A DNA stretch of 64,000 bases from JAIEPW01 sp964471915 (lineage in GTDB: Bacteria; Acidobacteriota; Terriglobia; Bryobacterales; Bryobacteraceae), in assembly GCA_964471915.1 (NCBI GenBank), contig CAYYID010000024.1, forward strand, positions 1 through 64,000, given 5' to 3'. Under the pieces are notes generated by a model, which saw only the letters and a list, made by a program, of their open reading frames with translations, searched no databases and was not told the DNA's origin. Below, in pieces: positions 7,754-15,900 of this stretch. Made by a program: the position numbers and the translations under genes. Positions within the stretch are counted from its first letter, which is position 1. The number at the start of each line of letters is the position of its first letter.

Positions 7754-8773
7754 ATGCGCTATGTTCTCGCGCTCACGCTGGCGATCCTGGCGGGCTGTAC
7801 GCGCCGGCCGGCCGAACCGCGTACGTTTCTGGAAGAACCGTTCCCGAAGCAGCTTTCCGCCTGGGGTCTCTTCTCGGAGAAGTTCGAACCCCGCCCCGGC
7901 GTGCTCCCGTACGATCTGAATACACCGCTCTTTTCCGACTACGCCGACAAGTACCGCACGGTCTGGATGCCCGCCGGACGCCCGGCGAAGTACAGCGCCA
8001 CCGAGGTGTTTGACTTCCCCATCGGCACGGTGCTCTCGAAGACGTTTTCGTTCGACGGACGGCGTATTGAAACACGGCTGCTGGTGAAGGCGAAGTCCGG
8101 CTGGGTGGGCTTGCCCTACGTTTGGAACAAGGAGCAGTCCGATGCGACGCTCGAGATCGCGCCCGACGCCCAGGAGATCACGCACCAGGGCCGGCAAATC
8201 CACTACGCGATTCCGAACATGAACCAGTGCAAGGGCTGTCACGAGAACTCGCGCGTGATGTCGCCGATCGGGCCGAAGGCGCGCCACCTGAACCGCGACT
8301 ACGCCTACGCCGGCGGCAAGCAGAACCAGCTCGCGCACTGGGTGAAGGCGGGCTACCTGAATCAGGCGCCGGCGGACGCGCTGCGCGCCGCCGTGTGGAA
8401 CGATCCGGCCAGCGGTTCGCTGGAGCAGCGTGCGCGCGCCTATCTCGACATCAATTGCGCCCACTGCCACAACGAAAAGGGCCCGGCGAACACGTCGGGA
8501 CTGTATCTCACGATGATGGAGACGAACCCGGTCGCGCTGGGCACCTGCAAGGCTCCCGTCGCCACCGGACCCGGCTCCGGGACGTTCCGCTTCTCGATTC
8601 TGCCCGGCAAGCCCGACGAGTCGATCATCATCCACCGCATGCAGTCCCGGACGCCGAAGATCATGATGCCGGAGTTGGGGCGCGACGTCGTCCACGAGGA
8701 GGGGCTGGCACTGATCCGCGAGTGGATCGCGGCGTTGTCCGGTGATTGTTCCAACAAGACGCCGGCTGACTGA
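7754..8773 (+). CDS. Di-haem lipoprotein (TIGR03806/HNE_0200 family)
   Basis: The 339-residue lipoprotein (lipobox LAGC, Cys15) has two c-type haem sites, Cys159-Lys-Gly-Cys-His163 (MNQCKGCHEN) and Cys235-Ala-His-Cys-His239 (NCAHCHN). The conserved start of the mature protein (LSAWGLF, YDLNTPLFSDYADK) and the C-terminal stretch PGKPDESIIIHRM match TIGR03806, the genomic partner of the beta-helix family upstream. It is exported and probably membrane-anchored, where it could pass electrons in an oxidative step on the substrate bound by the beta-helix protein; this is a hypothesis. Its likely leaderless promoter suggests it can be made separately from the two upstream genes. Confidence 0.88.
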   Translation: MRYVLALTLAILAGCTRRPAEPRTFLEEPFPKQLSAWGLFSEKFEPRPGVLPYDLNTPLFSDYADKYRTVWMPAGRPAKYSATEVFDFPIGTVLSKTFSFDGRRIETRLLVKAKSGWVGLPYVWNKEQSDATLEIAPDAQEITHQGRQIHYAIPNMNQCKGCHENSRVMSPIGPKARHLNRDYAYAGGKQNQLAHWVKAGYLNQAPADALRAAVWNDPASGSLEQRARAYLDINCAHCHNEKGPANTSGLYLTMMETNPVALGTCKAPVATGPGSGTFRFSILPGKPDESIIIHRMQSRTPKIMMPELGRDVVHEEGLALIREWIAALSGDCSNKTPAD

Positions 8774-8830
8774 CGGCTGGATGGGCTAAGCTGAAAGCTC
8801 CCGCGCTTCCCTTCTCCCGAAGGACCCTCC

Positions 8831-10459
8831 ATGCCTCTTATCGAACGCCGCTTTGTGTGGATAGCGGGCGGCTTGTTGCTGCTGCTCGCCGCGGTGCAGA
8901 TTACCGCGGCGCTGGGCGACGCGCCCACCTGGGACGAAGCGATCCACCTCGCGGCGGGGTACAGCATCTGGAAGACCGGCGACTACCGGATCAACCCCGA
9001 GCATCCGGCGCTGGGACACCTGCTGCACGCCGCGCCCCTCTTGCTTCTGCAACCCGAACTCCAGATCGATCATGCAAGCTGGGCCACCCGCCACGCCCGC
9101 GACTTCGGAGAACAGTTCCTGTATGAGGGCACGCAGCCGCCGGACCGGCTGCTGTTCGCGGGACGCCTGGTCGCGATGGGCAGCACGTGGGCGCTGGCGG
9201 CCGCCCTGGCGTGGTGGGTGCGGAAGCGCGCGGGTGCGGGCGCGGCGCTCACCGCCCTGGCGCTATTCGCGCTGGACCCGACGGCGCTCGCCATCGGGCG
9301 CTACGTCACCAACGACATGTTGACGGCGCTCTTCTTCTTTCTTGCCTGCGCGCTCTGGATCGATTACCTGGAGGACGGCCGGCGGTTGTGGCCCGCCATG
9401 CTGGCGCTGAGCGCGGCGACGCTCACCAAGTACTCGGCACTGATCCTGATTCCCGCGTTCTTCGTACTCGCGCTGCTCCGCCGGCGCGGTCTGGGACGCC
9501 CCGCGCGCGTTTTTGCGGCAGCCTGGACCGGGATGTTCCTGCTGGTGCATGCGCCCGAGGTGAAGGCCTCTTTCGACTACGTGACCAAGAAGGAACGCCG
9601 GGGTCCGTACACGACTCCCTCACTGCAGGATCAGGCGGACCGCGCGACGCCGATCGGCAGGACGCTCCGCTGGCTGGGCCGGCGCGGCCTTCCGCCGTAT
9701 GCGTACTTCGTAGGGCTCAACGGGCAGGCACGGTATTTCCGCGGACATCCGAGCTACCTGCTCGGGCGGATCTCGCGGCAAGGCTCGCCGTGGTACTTCC
9801 CCGTCGCCGTGGCGGTGAAGACGCCGCTGGCGGTGCTGCTGGCGGGTCTCGCGGTCGCGCTGGCGCTTGCTCTGCGCCGGCGCTGGCCGGGCGCCGCGGC
9901 GACCGGTCTCGCGGTCCCGACGGCGTTGTTCTTGGCCGCCGCGATTGCCTCCAGCCTGAACATCGGGATCCGTCACCTGCTGCCGCTGTTCGCGCCGGCG
10001 TACGCCCTGCTCGCGCTGGCGCTCGCCGCCGCCGGCCTCCGCAAGGTCGCCCTCGCGGCCATCGCGGTTGCCGCGCTGGAGAGCGCGTGGATCTACCCGC
10101 ACCATCTCTCGTTCTTCAACGTGGCCGCCGGCGGGCCGTCGCAGGGCTCGCGCTATCTGCTCGATTCGAACATCGACTGGGGCCAGGACGCCAAGCGCCT
10201 CGCCGCGTATCAGCAGCAGAGCGGCAACAATCCCCTGTGCGTGCTGTACTTCGGCACCGCCCGCCTCGGCGCCTACGGACTCTGGTGGGAGGAGGTGCTG
10301 CGCGACGGCAAGCTGCGCAACGATTGCGTCGCCGCGGTCAGTGTCACCCCGCTGCACGGGCTATACATGGATGGCGACCCGCTGGCGCCGCTGCGCGCGC
10401 GGACGCCGGACGGCCGCGTGGGCTATTCGATCTATCTCTACGATCTACGGCGCCGTTAA
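8831..10459 (+). CDS. PMT/ArnT-like polyprenyl-phosphate glycosyltransferase
   Basis: This 542-residue polytopic membrane protein belongs to the GT-C (GT39/GT83-like) superfamily. TM1 (about 9-31) is followed by a periplasmic loop with the acidic site TWDEAIHLAAGY (about 37-48), as in other GT-C enzymes where an Asp/Glu acts on the lipid-linked sugar. Roughly ten more hydrophobic helices follow, along with loop residues RYVTNDM and DSNIDWGQD near 445. The latter is typical of bacterial members with a soluble C-terminus. The product should transfer a sugar from polyprenyl phosphate to lipid A, a glycan or protein in the periplasm; substrate unknown. It has a GAAGGA ribosome-binding site, and its 3' end overlaps purK by 15 bases. 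Confidence 0.82.
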   Translation: MPLIERRFVWIAGGLLLLLAAVQITAALGDAPTWDEAIHLAAGYSIWKTGDYRINPEHPALGHLLHAAPLLLLQPELQIDHASWATRHARDFGEQFLYEGTQPPDRLLFAGRLVAMGSTWALAAALAWWVRKRAGAGAALTALALFALDPTALAIGRYVTNDMLTALFFFLACALWIDYLEDGRRLWPAMLALSAATLTKYSALILIPAFFVLALLRRRGLGRPARVFAAAWTGMFLLVHAPEVKASFDYVTKKERRGPYTTPSLQDQADRATPIGRTLRWLGRRGLPPYAYFVGLNGQARYFRGHPSYLLGRISRQGSPWYFPVAVAVKTPLAVLLAGLAVALALALRRRWPGAAATGLAVPTALFLAAAIASSLNIGIRHLLPLFAPAYALLALALAAAGLRKVALAAIAVAALESAWIYPHHLSFFNVAAGGPSQGSRYLLDSNIDWGQDAKRLAAYQQQSGNNPLCVLYFGTARLGAYGLWWEEVLRDGKLRNDCVAAVSVTPLHGLYMDGDPLAPLRARTPDGRVGYSIYLYDLRRR

Positions 10460-11578
10460 CGCCGTGCGCGCGGCCAGCACGTCGTCGAGGGCGCGCGCTC
10501 CGAGCGCGGTCAGATGACCCATCTTGCGCCCCGGCCGCGGCGCGAGCTTGCCGTACAGGTGCAGCTTCACGTTGGGATGCGCCGCCGCCGCGGCCCAGTC
10601 CGGCTCGCGCTTTGCCCAAAGATCGCCGAGCAGGTTCGCCATCGCCGCCGGACGCAGCAGTTCGGTGGATCCCAGCGGCAAACCGCACACCGCCCGCAAC
10701 TGCTGCTCGAACTGCGAGGTCATGCAGGCGTCGAACGAGAAGTGCCCCGAGTTATGGGGGCGCGGCGCCAGCTCGTTGATCAGCAGCTCGCCGGCGTGCG
10801 TCACGAAGAACTCGACACACAGCACGCCCACTACGTCCAGCTTCTCCAGCACGGTGCGGGCAATCTCCACCGCCCGCACCGCCACGGGCTCCGGCACCAT
10901 GGCCGGCGCGATGGTGACATCCAGGATGTGCCGGGCGTGACGGTTCTCGACGACGCCGTAGTGCGCGAATGCGCCGTCCACGCCGCGAGCGGCCACCACG
11001 GAGACTTCGCAGGCGAAATCCACGAACGCCTCGAGCACGGCCTCGGCGCGGCCGATCAACTCCCAGGCCTCCAGCGCCAGGGCCGGCGAGGTGATCCGCA
11101 CCTGTCCCTTGCCGTCATAGCCGAACCCAGCCGTCTTGAGAATCGCGGGCGTCCCCAGCGCGGCCACCGCGGCGCGCAGGTCGTCTTCGGTGCGCACCTC
11201 GCGGTAGGGCGTCACCGGCAGGCCGTGCCGGGAGAGGAAGCTCTTCTCGCGGATCCGCTGCTGCGTGGTGTGGAGCACGGCGCCGGCGGGCCGTACGGGA
11301 GCGAAACGCTCCGCCGTCGCCGTCGCCGTGGCGGAGACGTTCTCGAACTCGAAGGTGACCACCGAGACCCGCCGCGCGAACTCCGCCACTTTGTCGAGGT
11401 CGTCGTAAGACGCGACGATCTCCTCGTCGGCCACCTGGCCGGTGGGCGTGTCGGTATCCGGGGAGAGCGTGTGCACGCGATAGCCCATGCGGCGCGCGGC
11501 GATGGCGAACATCCGCCCCAGTTGCCCGCTGCCGAGCACGCCCACTACGGAACCGGGAAGAATCGGCGCGGCTTTCAC
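10445..11578 (-). CDS. purK: 5-(carboxyamino)imidazole ribonucleotide synthase
   Basis: This ATP-grasp enzyme of purine synthesis makes N5-CAIR from AIR, bicarbonate and ATP; the product feeds PurE. The 377-residue protein has the N-terminal nucleotide-fold motif VVGVLGSGQLGRM, the FEFENVS segment, the ATP-grasp region (ILKTAGFGYDGKGQ) and the metal/substrate loop INELAPRPHNSGH. The start is a GTG at 11578 whose last two bases and the next A form the TGA stop of purE, so the two genes are translationally coupled. The 3' end overlaps the convergent glycosyltransferase gene. Confidence 0.96.
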   Translation of the reverse strand: MKAAPILPGSVVGVLGSGQLGRMFAIAARRMGYRVHTLSPDTDTPTGQVADEEIVASYDDLDKVAEFARRVSVVTFEFENVSATATATAERFAPVRPAGAVLHTTQQRIREKSFLSRHGLPVTPYREVRTEDDLRAAVAALGTPAILKTAGFGYDGKGQVRITSPALALEAWELIGRAEAVLEAFVDFACEVSVVAARGVDGAFAHYGVVENRHARHILDVTIAPAMVPEPVAVRAVEIARTVLEKLDVVGVLCVEFFVTHAGELLINELAPRPHNSGHFSFDACMTSQFEQQLRAVCGLPLGSTELLRPAAMANLLGDLWAKREPDWAAAAAHPNVKLHLYGKLAPRPGRKMGHLTALGARALDDVLAARTALTAP

Positions 11579-12057
11579 AGGGAATCGTTCAGGACCTTGG
11601 CGGTCTGTTCGGCGCGGAACTCGAGCAGCTTCTCCCGCAGTTCCGGCCGCGAGTTGGCCAGAATCGACACGGCGAGCAACGCCGCGTTCGTCGCGCCGGC
11701 TTTGCCGATGGCGAGCGTCCCCACGGGTACGCCCGCCGGCATCTGGACGATCGACAGGAGCGAATCGACGCCTCGCAGCACCGCGCTTTCCACAGGCACC
11801 CCGAGCACCGGCAGCACCGTGTGCGCGGCGATCATCCCGGGCAGGTGCGCCGCGCCGCCCGCCCCCGCGATGATCACTTCCAGCCCGCGCGACGCCGCAC
11901 CCTTCGCGTACTCGGCCATCAGATCCGGCGTCCGGTGCGCCGACACGATCCGGCATTCGTGGGGGACTCCGAACTTCGCGAGCGTGTCGGCGGCGTGCCG
12001 CAACGTCTCCCAGTCCGACTTGGACCCCATCACGATCCCGGCCAGCGGCGCGTCCAT
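11575..12057 (-). CDS. purE: N5-CAIR mutase
   Basis: This class I PurE of 160 residues converts N5-CAIR to CAIR in purine synthesis. Signature motifs are GIVMGSKSDWETL near the N-terminus, the catalytic SAHRTPD loop, the GAGGAAHLPGMIA stretch and SIVQMPAGVPVGTLAIG. The ATG at 12057 places the motif at the usual distance from the N-terminus. The gene sits 7 bases after icd and overlaps purK by 4 bases (GTGA). Confidence 0.96.
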   Translation of the reverse strand: MDAPLAGIVMGSKSDWETLRHAADTLAKFGVPHECRIVSAHRTPDLMAEYAKGAASRGLEVIIAGAGGAAHLPGMIAAHTVLPVLGVPVESAVLRGVDSLLSIVQMPAGVPVGTLAIGKAGATNAALLAVSILANSRPELREKLLEFRAEQTAKVLNDSL

Positions 12058-12064
12058 GGCGGCG

Positions 12065-13504
12065 TTACTGGCCCTGAGCCAGGGTGTAGCCCGCGACGCC
12101 ATCGTAGTTCCGCAGGATCTCGGTCTTGACGATCTGCAGGTTCTGCTGCGCCACGCGGGTCTGCTGCTCGATCAGGTTCATCGGCGTAACCGGACCCTTG
12201 GCCTGGAACCGGCAGCGGAAGCTGTCGGTGCAGAAGGTCTCCGGCAGGCCGTCCGGCCACACCTTCACGCCGCGGTTCGAGATCATCTTCAGTTCGAACT
12301 CCCCGCTGTTGGCGGGCTGCAGCGCCGCGGCGAGGGCGTTGGGATCCGAACTCGGCCAGTCGACATAGATGTCGATGCCGACCGTCTCGATCTTCGGATT
12401 CGGGCGCGGGCTGACCACGATCGGCTTCGCCGCGCCGGCATTGGTGTACTTCTTCGCGGGCAGCGTCTGCGGCAATTGGCCCATGCGGGCCGCCACGGCT
12501 TCGCCGAACTCCTTCGTGCCGACCTTCTGCTTGGAGACGCCCTCGCGGAAGATATCGTACGTGTGGACCCCGTCCTCGATGGTCCGCAGCCAGGCGTTGT
12601 GCACCCGTTCCGCCACGTCCGCCTGCCCGATGTGGATCAGCATCAACACCGCGCCCAGCAGCAGGCCCGAGGGATTCGCCAGGTTCTGTCCCGCGCGCCG
12701 CGGCGCCGAGCCGTGGATCGCCTCGAACATCGCGCACTGGTCGCCGATGTTGGAAGATCCCGCCAGGCCCACCGAGCCCGCGATCTGCGCCGCCACGTCG
12801 CTCAGAATGTCGCCGTACAGGTTCGGCATCACGATCACGTCGAACGCCTCGGGGGTATCGGCCATTTTCGCCGCGCCGATGTCGACGATCCAGTGCTCCT
12901 TCTCGATGGACGGATACTCCGCGCCGATCTCGTCGAAGATGCGGTGGAACATGCCGTCCGTCATCTTCATGATGTTGTCCTTGGTGAAGGCGGTCACCTT
13001 CTTGCGGTTGTGCTGCACCGCGTAGTTGAAGGCGTAGCGGATGATCTTCTCGCAGCCCGGGCGCGAGATCAGCTTCAGGCACTGCATCACGTCGGTCGAG
13101 ATGCGGTACTCGATGCCGGCGTAGAGATCCTCTTCGTTCTCCCGGACGATCACCACGTCCATCACCGGGTGCTTGGTCTTCACAAAGGGGTGATAGCTGA
13201 CGCACGGCCGCACATTCGCGAAGAGGCCCAGCGCCTTCCGGGTGGTGACGTTCAGGCTCTTGAAGCCCCCGCCCTGCGGCGTCGTGATCGGCGCTTTGAG
13301 AAACACCTTGGTGCGCCGCAGCGACTCCCAGCTGGAAGGTTCAATCCCGGCGGTGTTGCCGCGCAGGTAGACTTTCTCGCCGATTTCGATCTCTTCGATC
13401 GCCAGCCGCGCGCCCGCTGCTTTGAGGATGTGCAGCGTCGCGTCCATGATCTCGGGGCCGATGCCGTCGCCTTTGGCGACCGTGATAGGGGTCTCGTTTG
13501 CCAT
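12065..13504 (-). CDS. icd: NADP-type isocitrate dehydrogenase with C-terminal extension
   Basis: This is a citric-acid-cycle enzyme of the isocitrate/isopropylmalate dehydrogenase family (479 residues). Motifs are GDGIGPEIMDATLHIL at the start, the Arg-rich substrate loop (LFANVRPC), the VIVRENEEDLYAGIEY segment, the metal-binding region MPNLYGDILSD and the nucleotide-binding AIHGSAPRRAGQNLANPSG. An extra domain of about 140 residues follows (from about 335), as in Thermus-type enzymes of about 495 residues. I chose the ATG at 13504 because the family N-terminus (ITVAKGDGIGPE) begins there; longer in-frame sequence lacks family similarity. It is the first gene of an icd-purE-purK unit, and its promoter shares a 79-base divergent gap with the DUF1549 gene. 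Confidence 0.94.
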   Translation of the reverse strand: MANETPITVAKGDGIGPEIMDATLHILKAAGARLAIEEIEIGEKVYLRGNTAGIEPSSWESLRRTKVFLKAPITTPQGGGFKSLNVTTRKALGLFANVRPCVSYHPFVKTKHPVMDVVIVRENEEDLYAGIEYRISTDVMQCLKLISRPGCEKIIRYAFNYAVQHNRKKVTAFTKDNIMKMTDGMFHRIFDEIGAEYPSIEKEHWIVDIGAAKMADTPEAFDVIVMPNLYGDILSDVAAQIAGSVGLAGSSNIGDQCAMFEAIHGSAPRRAGQNLANPSGLLLGAVLMLIHIGQADVAERVHNAWLRTIEDGVHTYDIFREGVSKQKVGTKEFGEAVAARMGQLPQTLPAKKYTNAGAAKPIVVSPRPNPKIETVGIDIYVDWPSSDPNALAAALQPANSGEFELKMISNRGVKVWPDGLPETFCTDSFRCRFQAKGPVTPMNLIEQQTRVAQQNLQIVKTEILRNYDGVAGYTLAQGQ

Positions 13505-13570
13505 ATTGGAAAGTGAGGGGAAACATTCAAGATACAGTGCCGGAGCCCTCTGCGGCAACTCGCACTCGCA

Positions 13571-13576
13571 TAATAT
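13571..13576 (+). promoter_or_regulatory. TAATAT -10 element before the DUF1549 gene
   Basis: TAATAT ends 7 bases before the ATG at 13584 and no Shine-Dalgarno sequence intervenes, so the message would be leaderless or nearly so. Confidence 0.35.
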
Positions 13577-13583
13577 AGAAGCC

Positions 13584-15728
13584 ATGCGGATCGCCCTCGC
13601 CGCGTTGTCTCTGGCCGCCCTCTGGGCCGCCGACGAAGCCACGCGCCAGAGCGAAGAGAAGTTCATCGGCACGCGCCGCGGCTTCTGGTCGTTCGTGCCG
13701 CCGCAGCGCCCGGCGGTGCCGGCGCTGGCGCCGAACCCGGTCGATGCCTTCCTGCTCGAAGCCCTGCGGGAGAAGAACCTTTCGTTTGCGCCGGAGCCCG
13801 GCAAGGCGGCATTGCTGCGGCGCGTCACGCTCGATCTTACGGGGCTTCCTCCCACGCGCCCGGAGACGGACGCCTTTCTCGCCGACCGTTCCCCGCAGGC
13901 TTACGCGCGCGTGGTCGACCGCTTGCTCGCGTCTCCGGCGTACGGCGAACGCTGGGCGCAGCGCTGGCTCGACGTGGTCCGCTATGCCGACACCAACGGC
14001 TACGAAATCGACGCGGAGCGGCCGCACGCCTGGCGGTATCGCGACTACGTCGTCCGGGCCTTCCAGTCCGGCAAGCCCTTCGACCGCTTCGTCGAGGAAC
14101 AGATCGCGGGCGACGAGCTGTTTCCGGGCGACCCCGACGCGCTGATCGCCACCGGCTTCCACCGCGCCGGCCCCATCCACCTGGTCGCCGGCAATCAGGA
14201 TGAGGAAATGAACCGCCAGGAGGTGCTCACCGAGATGGCGGGCGGCATCGGCAGCGTCTTTCTGGGGTTGACCGTGGGCTGCGCCCGCTGCCATAACCAC
14301 AAGTTCGACCCCATCCTCCAGGCCGACTACTACCGGCTGCAGGCGGTCTTCGCCGCCACCGAGGGCAAGGACATCGAGATCGCCGGAGCCGCGGAAAAGG
14401 CGGGCTACGAGGCGGCGAAGAAGGAGCACGACGCCCGCCTGCGGCCAATTCGCGACGCCATCGCGGCCATCGAAAAGCCCTACCACGACGCCATCGTCGC
14501 CGAAAAGAGCCATGTGCTCAGCGCCGCCCAGCGGGCCGCGCTGGCCAAGCCCAAGGCCGAGCGCACGCCGCCCGAGCAGGAACTCGCCAAGGAAGCCCGC
14601 GAGCTCACCGAGCCGCTGTGGGACGAGGTGCTGGCGCGGATCCCCCCGGCAGAGAAGGCGCGCCGCGCGGAGCTACGGCAGCAGATGCACGCCCTCGACA
14701 AGGAGGCGCCGGCGCTCCCCGCCACCGCGTACGCGGTCGCCAACCTGGAGAAGGCCCCGCCCGCCTTTATCCTCAAGGGCGGTGACCACCGCCACCGGCT
14801 GGCCGAAGTGGAACCGGCGATGCCGCGCGTGCTGCCGGACGCCGCGGTCCCCGCGGGTCCCACGGGACGCCGGGCGGCGCTCGCGCGCTGGCTGACGGCG
14901 CCGGAGCATCCGCTGACCGCGCGGGTGATGGTGAATCGCATTTGGCAGTTCCGCATGGGACGCGGCCTCGTGGCGACGCCGAACGATTTCGGCGCGCTCG
15001 GCAAGCGGCCGACTAATCGCAAGCTGCTCGACTGGCTGGCCACCGAGTTCATCGCTACGGGCTGGAACGTGCGGGCGATCGACCGCCTGCTCGTGATGTC
15101 GCGCGCCTACCGGCAGAGCGCGGCCGCCCCGGCCGCCGCGCTGGCGGCGGACCCCGACAACCGGCTGTGGTCGCGAGCCCTCCGGCGGCGGCTCGATGCC
15201 GAACAGCTACGCGACGCGATGCTCGCCGTATCGGGCGAACTCAACCCCAAGATGGGCGGACCGCCCGTGCGCGTGGCCATCGAGAAGGAGGTCTACGACC
15301 TCATCTTCACCGAGTTCGAGCCTGATAACCTGTGGCCCCTGCCGCTCGATCCCACGGAGCAGAACCGCCGCAGCCTGTACCTGCTCAACAAGCGCACCGT
15401 GCGGCTGCCCATGCTGCAGAACTTCGATCAGCCGGATGCGATGACTTCGTGCCCGGAGCGGGCGGTATCCACCCACGCCTTGCAAGCCCTGACGATGATC
15501 AACTCGGAGTTCGCGCTGGGACGCGCCGGGCACTGGGCCGCGCAGCTCGAGCGGGAATGCGGAGCCGACCGGGCGTGCTCGATCCGGGAGGCGCACCGGG
15601 CGGCCCTGGGGCGGGGTCCGGCGGCGGCGGAGCTGCGGCTGGGGCTCGACTTCTTCGCTCGCGGCGGCGCGCTGGCGGACTTCACCCTGGCGATGCTGAA
15701 CCGCAACGAGTTCGTGCACCTGCCGTAG
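13584..15728 (+). CDS. DUF1549/DUF1553 cytochrome-like secreted protein
   Basis: The 714-residue protein has a short N-terminal signal (MRIALAALSLAALWAAD) and then a DUF1549 region (about 50-260), with RRVTLDLTGLPPT, SPAYGERWAQRWLDVVRYADT and a single c-haem-like site CARCHNHKFDPI near 235. A DUF1553 region (about 430-690) carries TARVMVNRIWQ, GRGLVATPNDFG and the family phrase QALTMINSEF. These proteins abound in Planctomycetes and Solibacter-type Acidobacteria and are usually paired with a DUF1501 protein; no such partner follows here. The usual N-terminal planctomycete cytochrome C domain is also absent. The role is unknown; outer-surface redox or polysaccharide degradation is often suspected. 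Confidence 0.9.
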   Translation: MRIALAALSLAALWAADEATRQSEEKFIGTRRGFWSFVPPQRPAVPALAPNPVDAFLLEALREKNLSFAPEPGKAALLRRVTLDLTGLPPTRPETDAFLADRSPQAYARVVDRLLASPAYGERWAQRWLDVVRYADTNGYEIDAERPHAWRYRDYVVRAFQSGKPFDRFVEEQIAGDELFPGDPDALIATGFHRAGPIHLVAGNQDEEMNRQEVLTEMAGGIGSVFLGLTVGCARCHNHKFDPILQADYYRLQAVFAATEGKDIEIAGAAEKAGYEAAKKEHDARLRPIRDAIAAIEKPYHDAIVAEKSHVLSAAQRAALAKPKAERTPPEQELAKEARELTEPLWDEVLARIPPAEKARRAELRQQMHALDKEAPALPATAYAVANLEKAPPAFILKGGDHRHRLAEVEPAMPRVLPDAAVPAGPTGRRAALARWLTAPEHPLTARVMVNRIWQFRMGRGLVATPNDFGALGKRPTNRKLLDWLATEFIATGWNVRAIDRLLVMSRAYRQSAAAPAAALAADPDNRLWSRALRRRLDAEQLRDAMLAVSGELNPKMGGPPVRVAIEKEVYDLIFTEFEPDNLWPLPLDPTEQNRRSLYLLNKRTVRLPMLQNFDQPDAMTSCPERAVSTHALQALTMINSEFALGRAGHWAAQLERECGADRACSIREAHRAALGRGPAAAELRLGLDFFARGGALADFTLAMLNRNEFVHLP

Positions 15729-15740
15729 ACGGGTTACGGC

Positions 15741-15861
15741 TCACAACAGCCACCGTACGCCGGCCACGCCCCAGAACCGGGGAGTGCGGAATCCGACCTC
15801 GAAGTAGCGCTGGTTGCCCAGGTTCTTCAGGCGAGTGTAAAACTGGACCCGTTGGCCGGAT
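15741..15861 (-). pseudogene. Truncated 3' end of a TonB-dependent receptor
   Basis: On the minus strand, about 40 codons read SGQRVQFYTRLKNLGNQRYF then EVGFRTPRFWGVAGVRWLL and stop. This matches the C-terminus of the BtuB-like receptor encoded at 18290-20662 (RVQFYGRLENLGNQRYF, then EDGFRTPRFWGVGGVRWLF) almost residue for residue, and DNA similarity stops abruptly near 15860. With no N-terminal part it cannot be expressed as a receptor. The fragment and the intact gene lie in the same orientation on either side of the FG-GAP gene, as expected after duplication of the receptor/FG-GAP region followed by deletion. Confidence 0.8.
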
Positions 15862-15900
15862 TCTGGAGATCGTGGACCCTCTCACAGGCGATCTCAGCGG

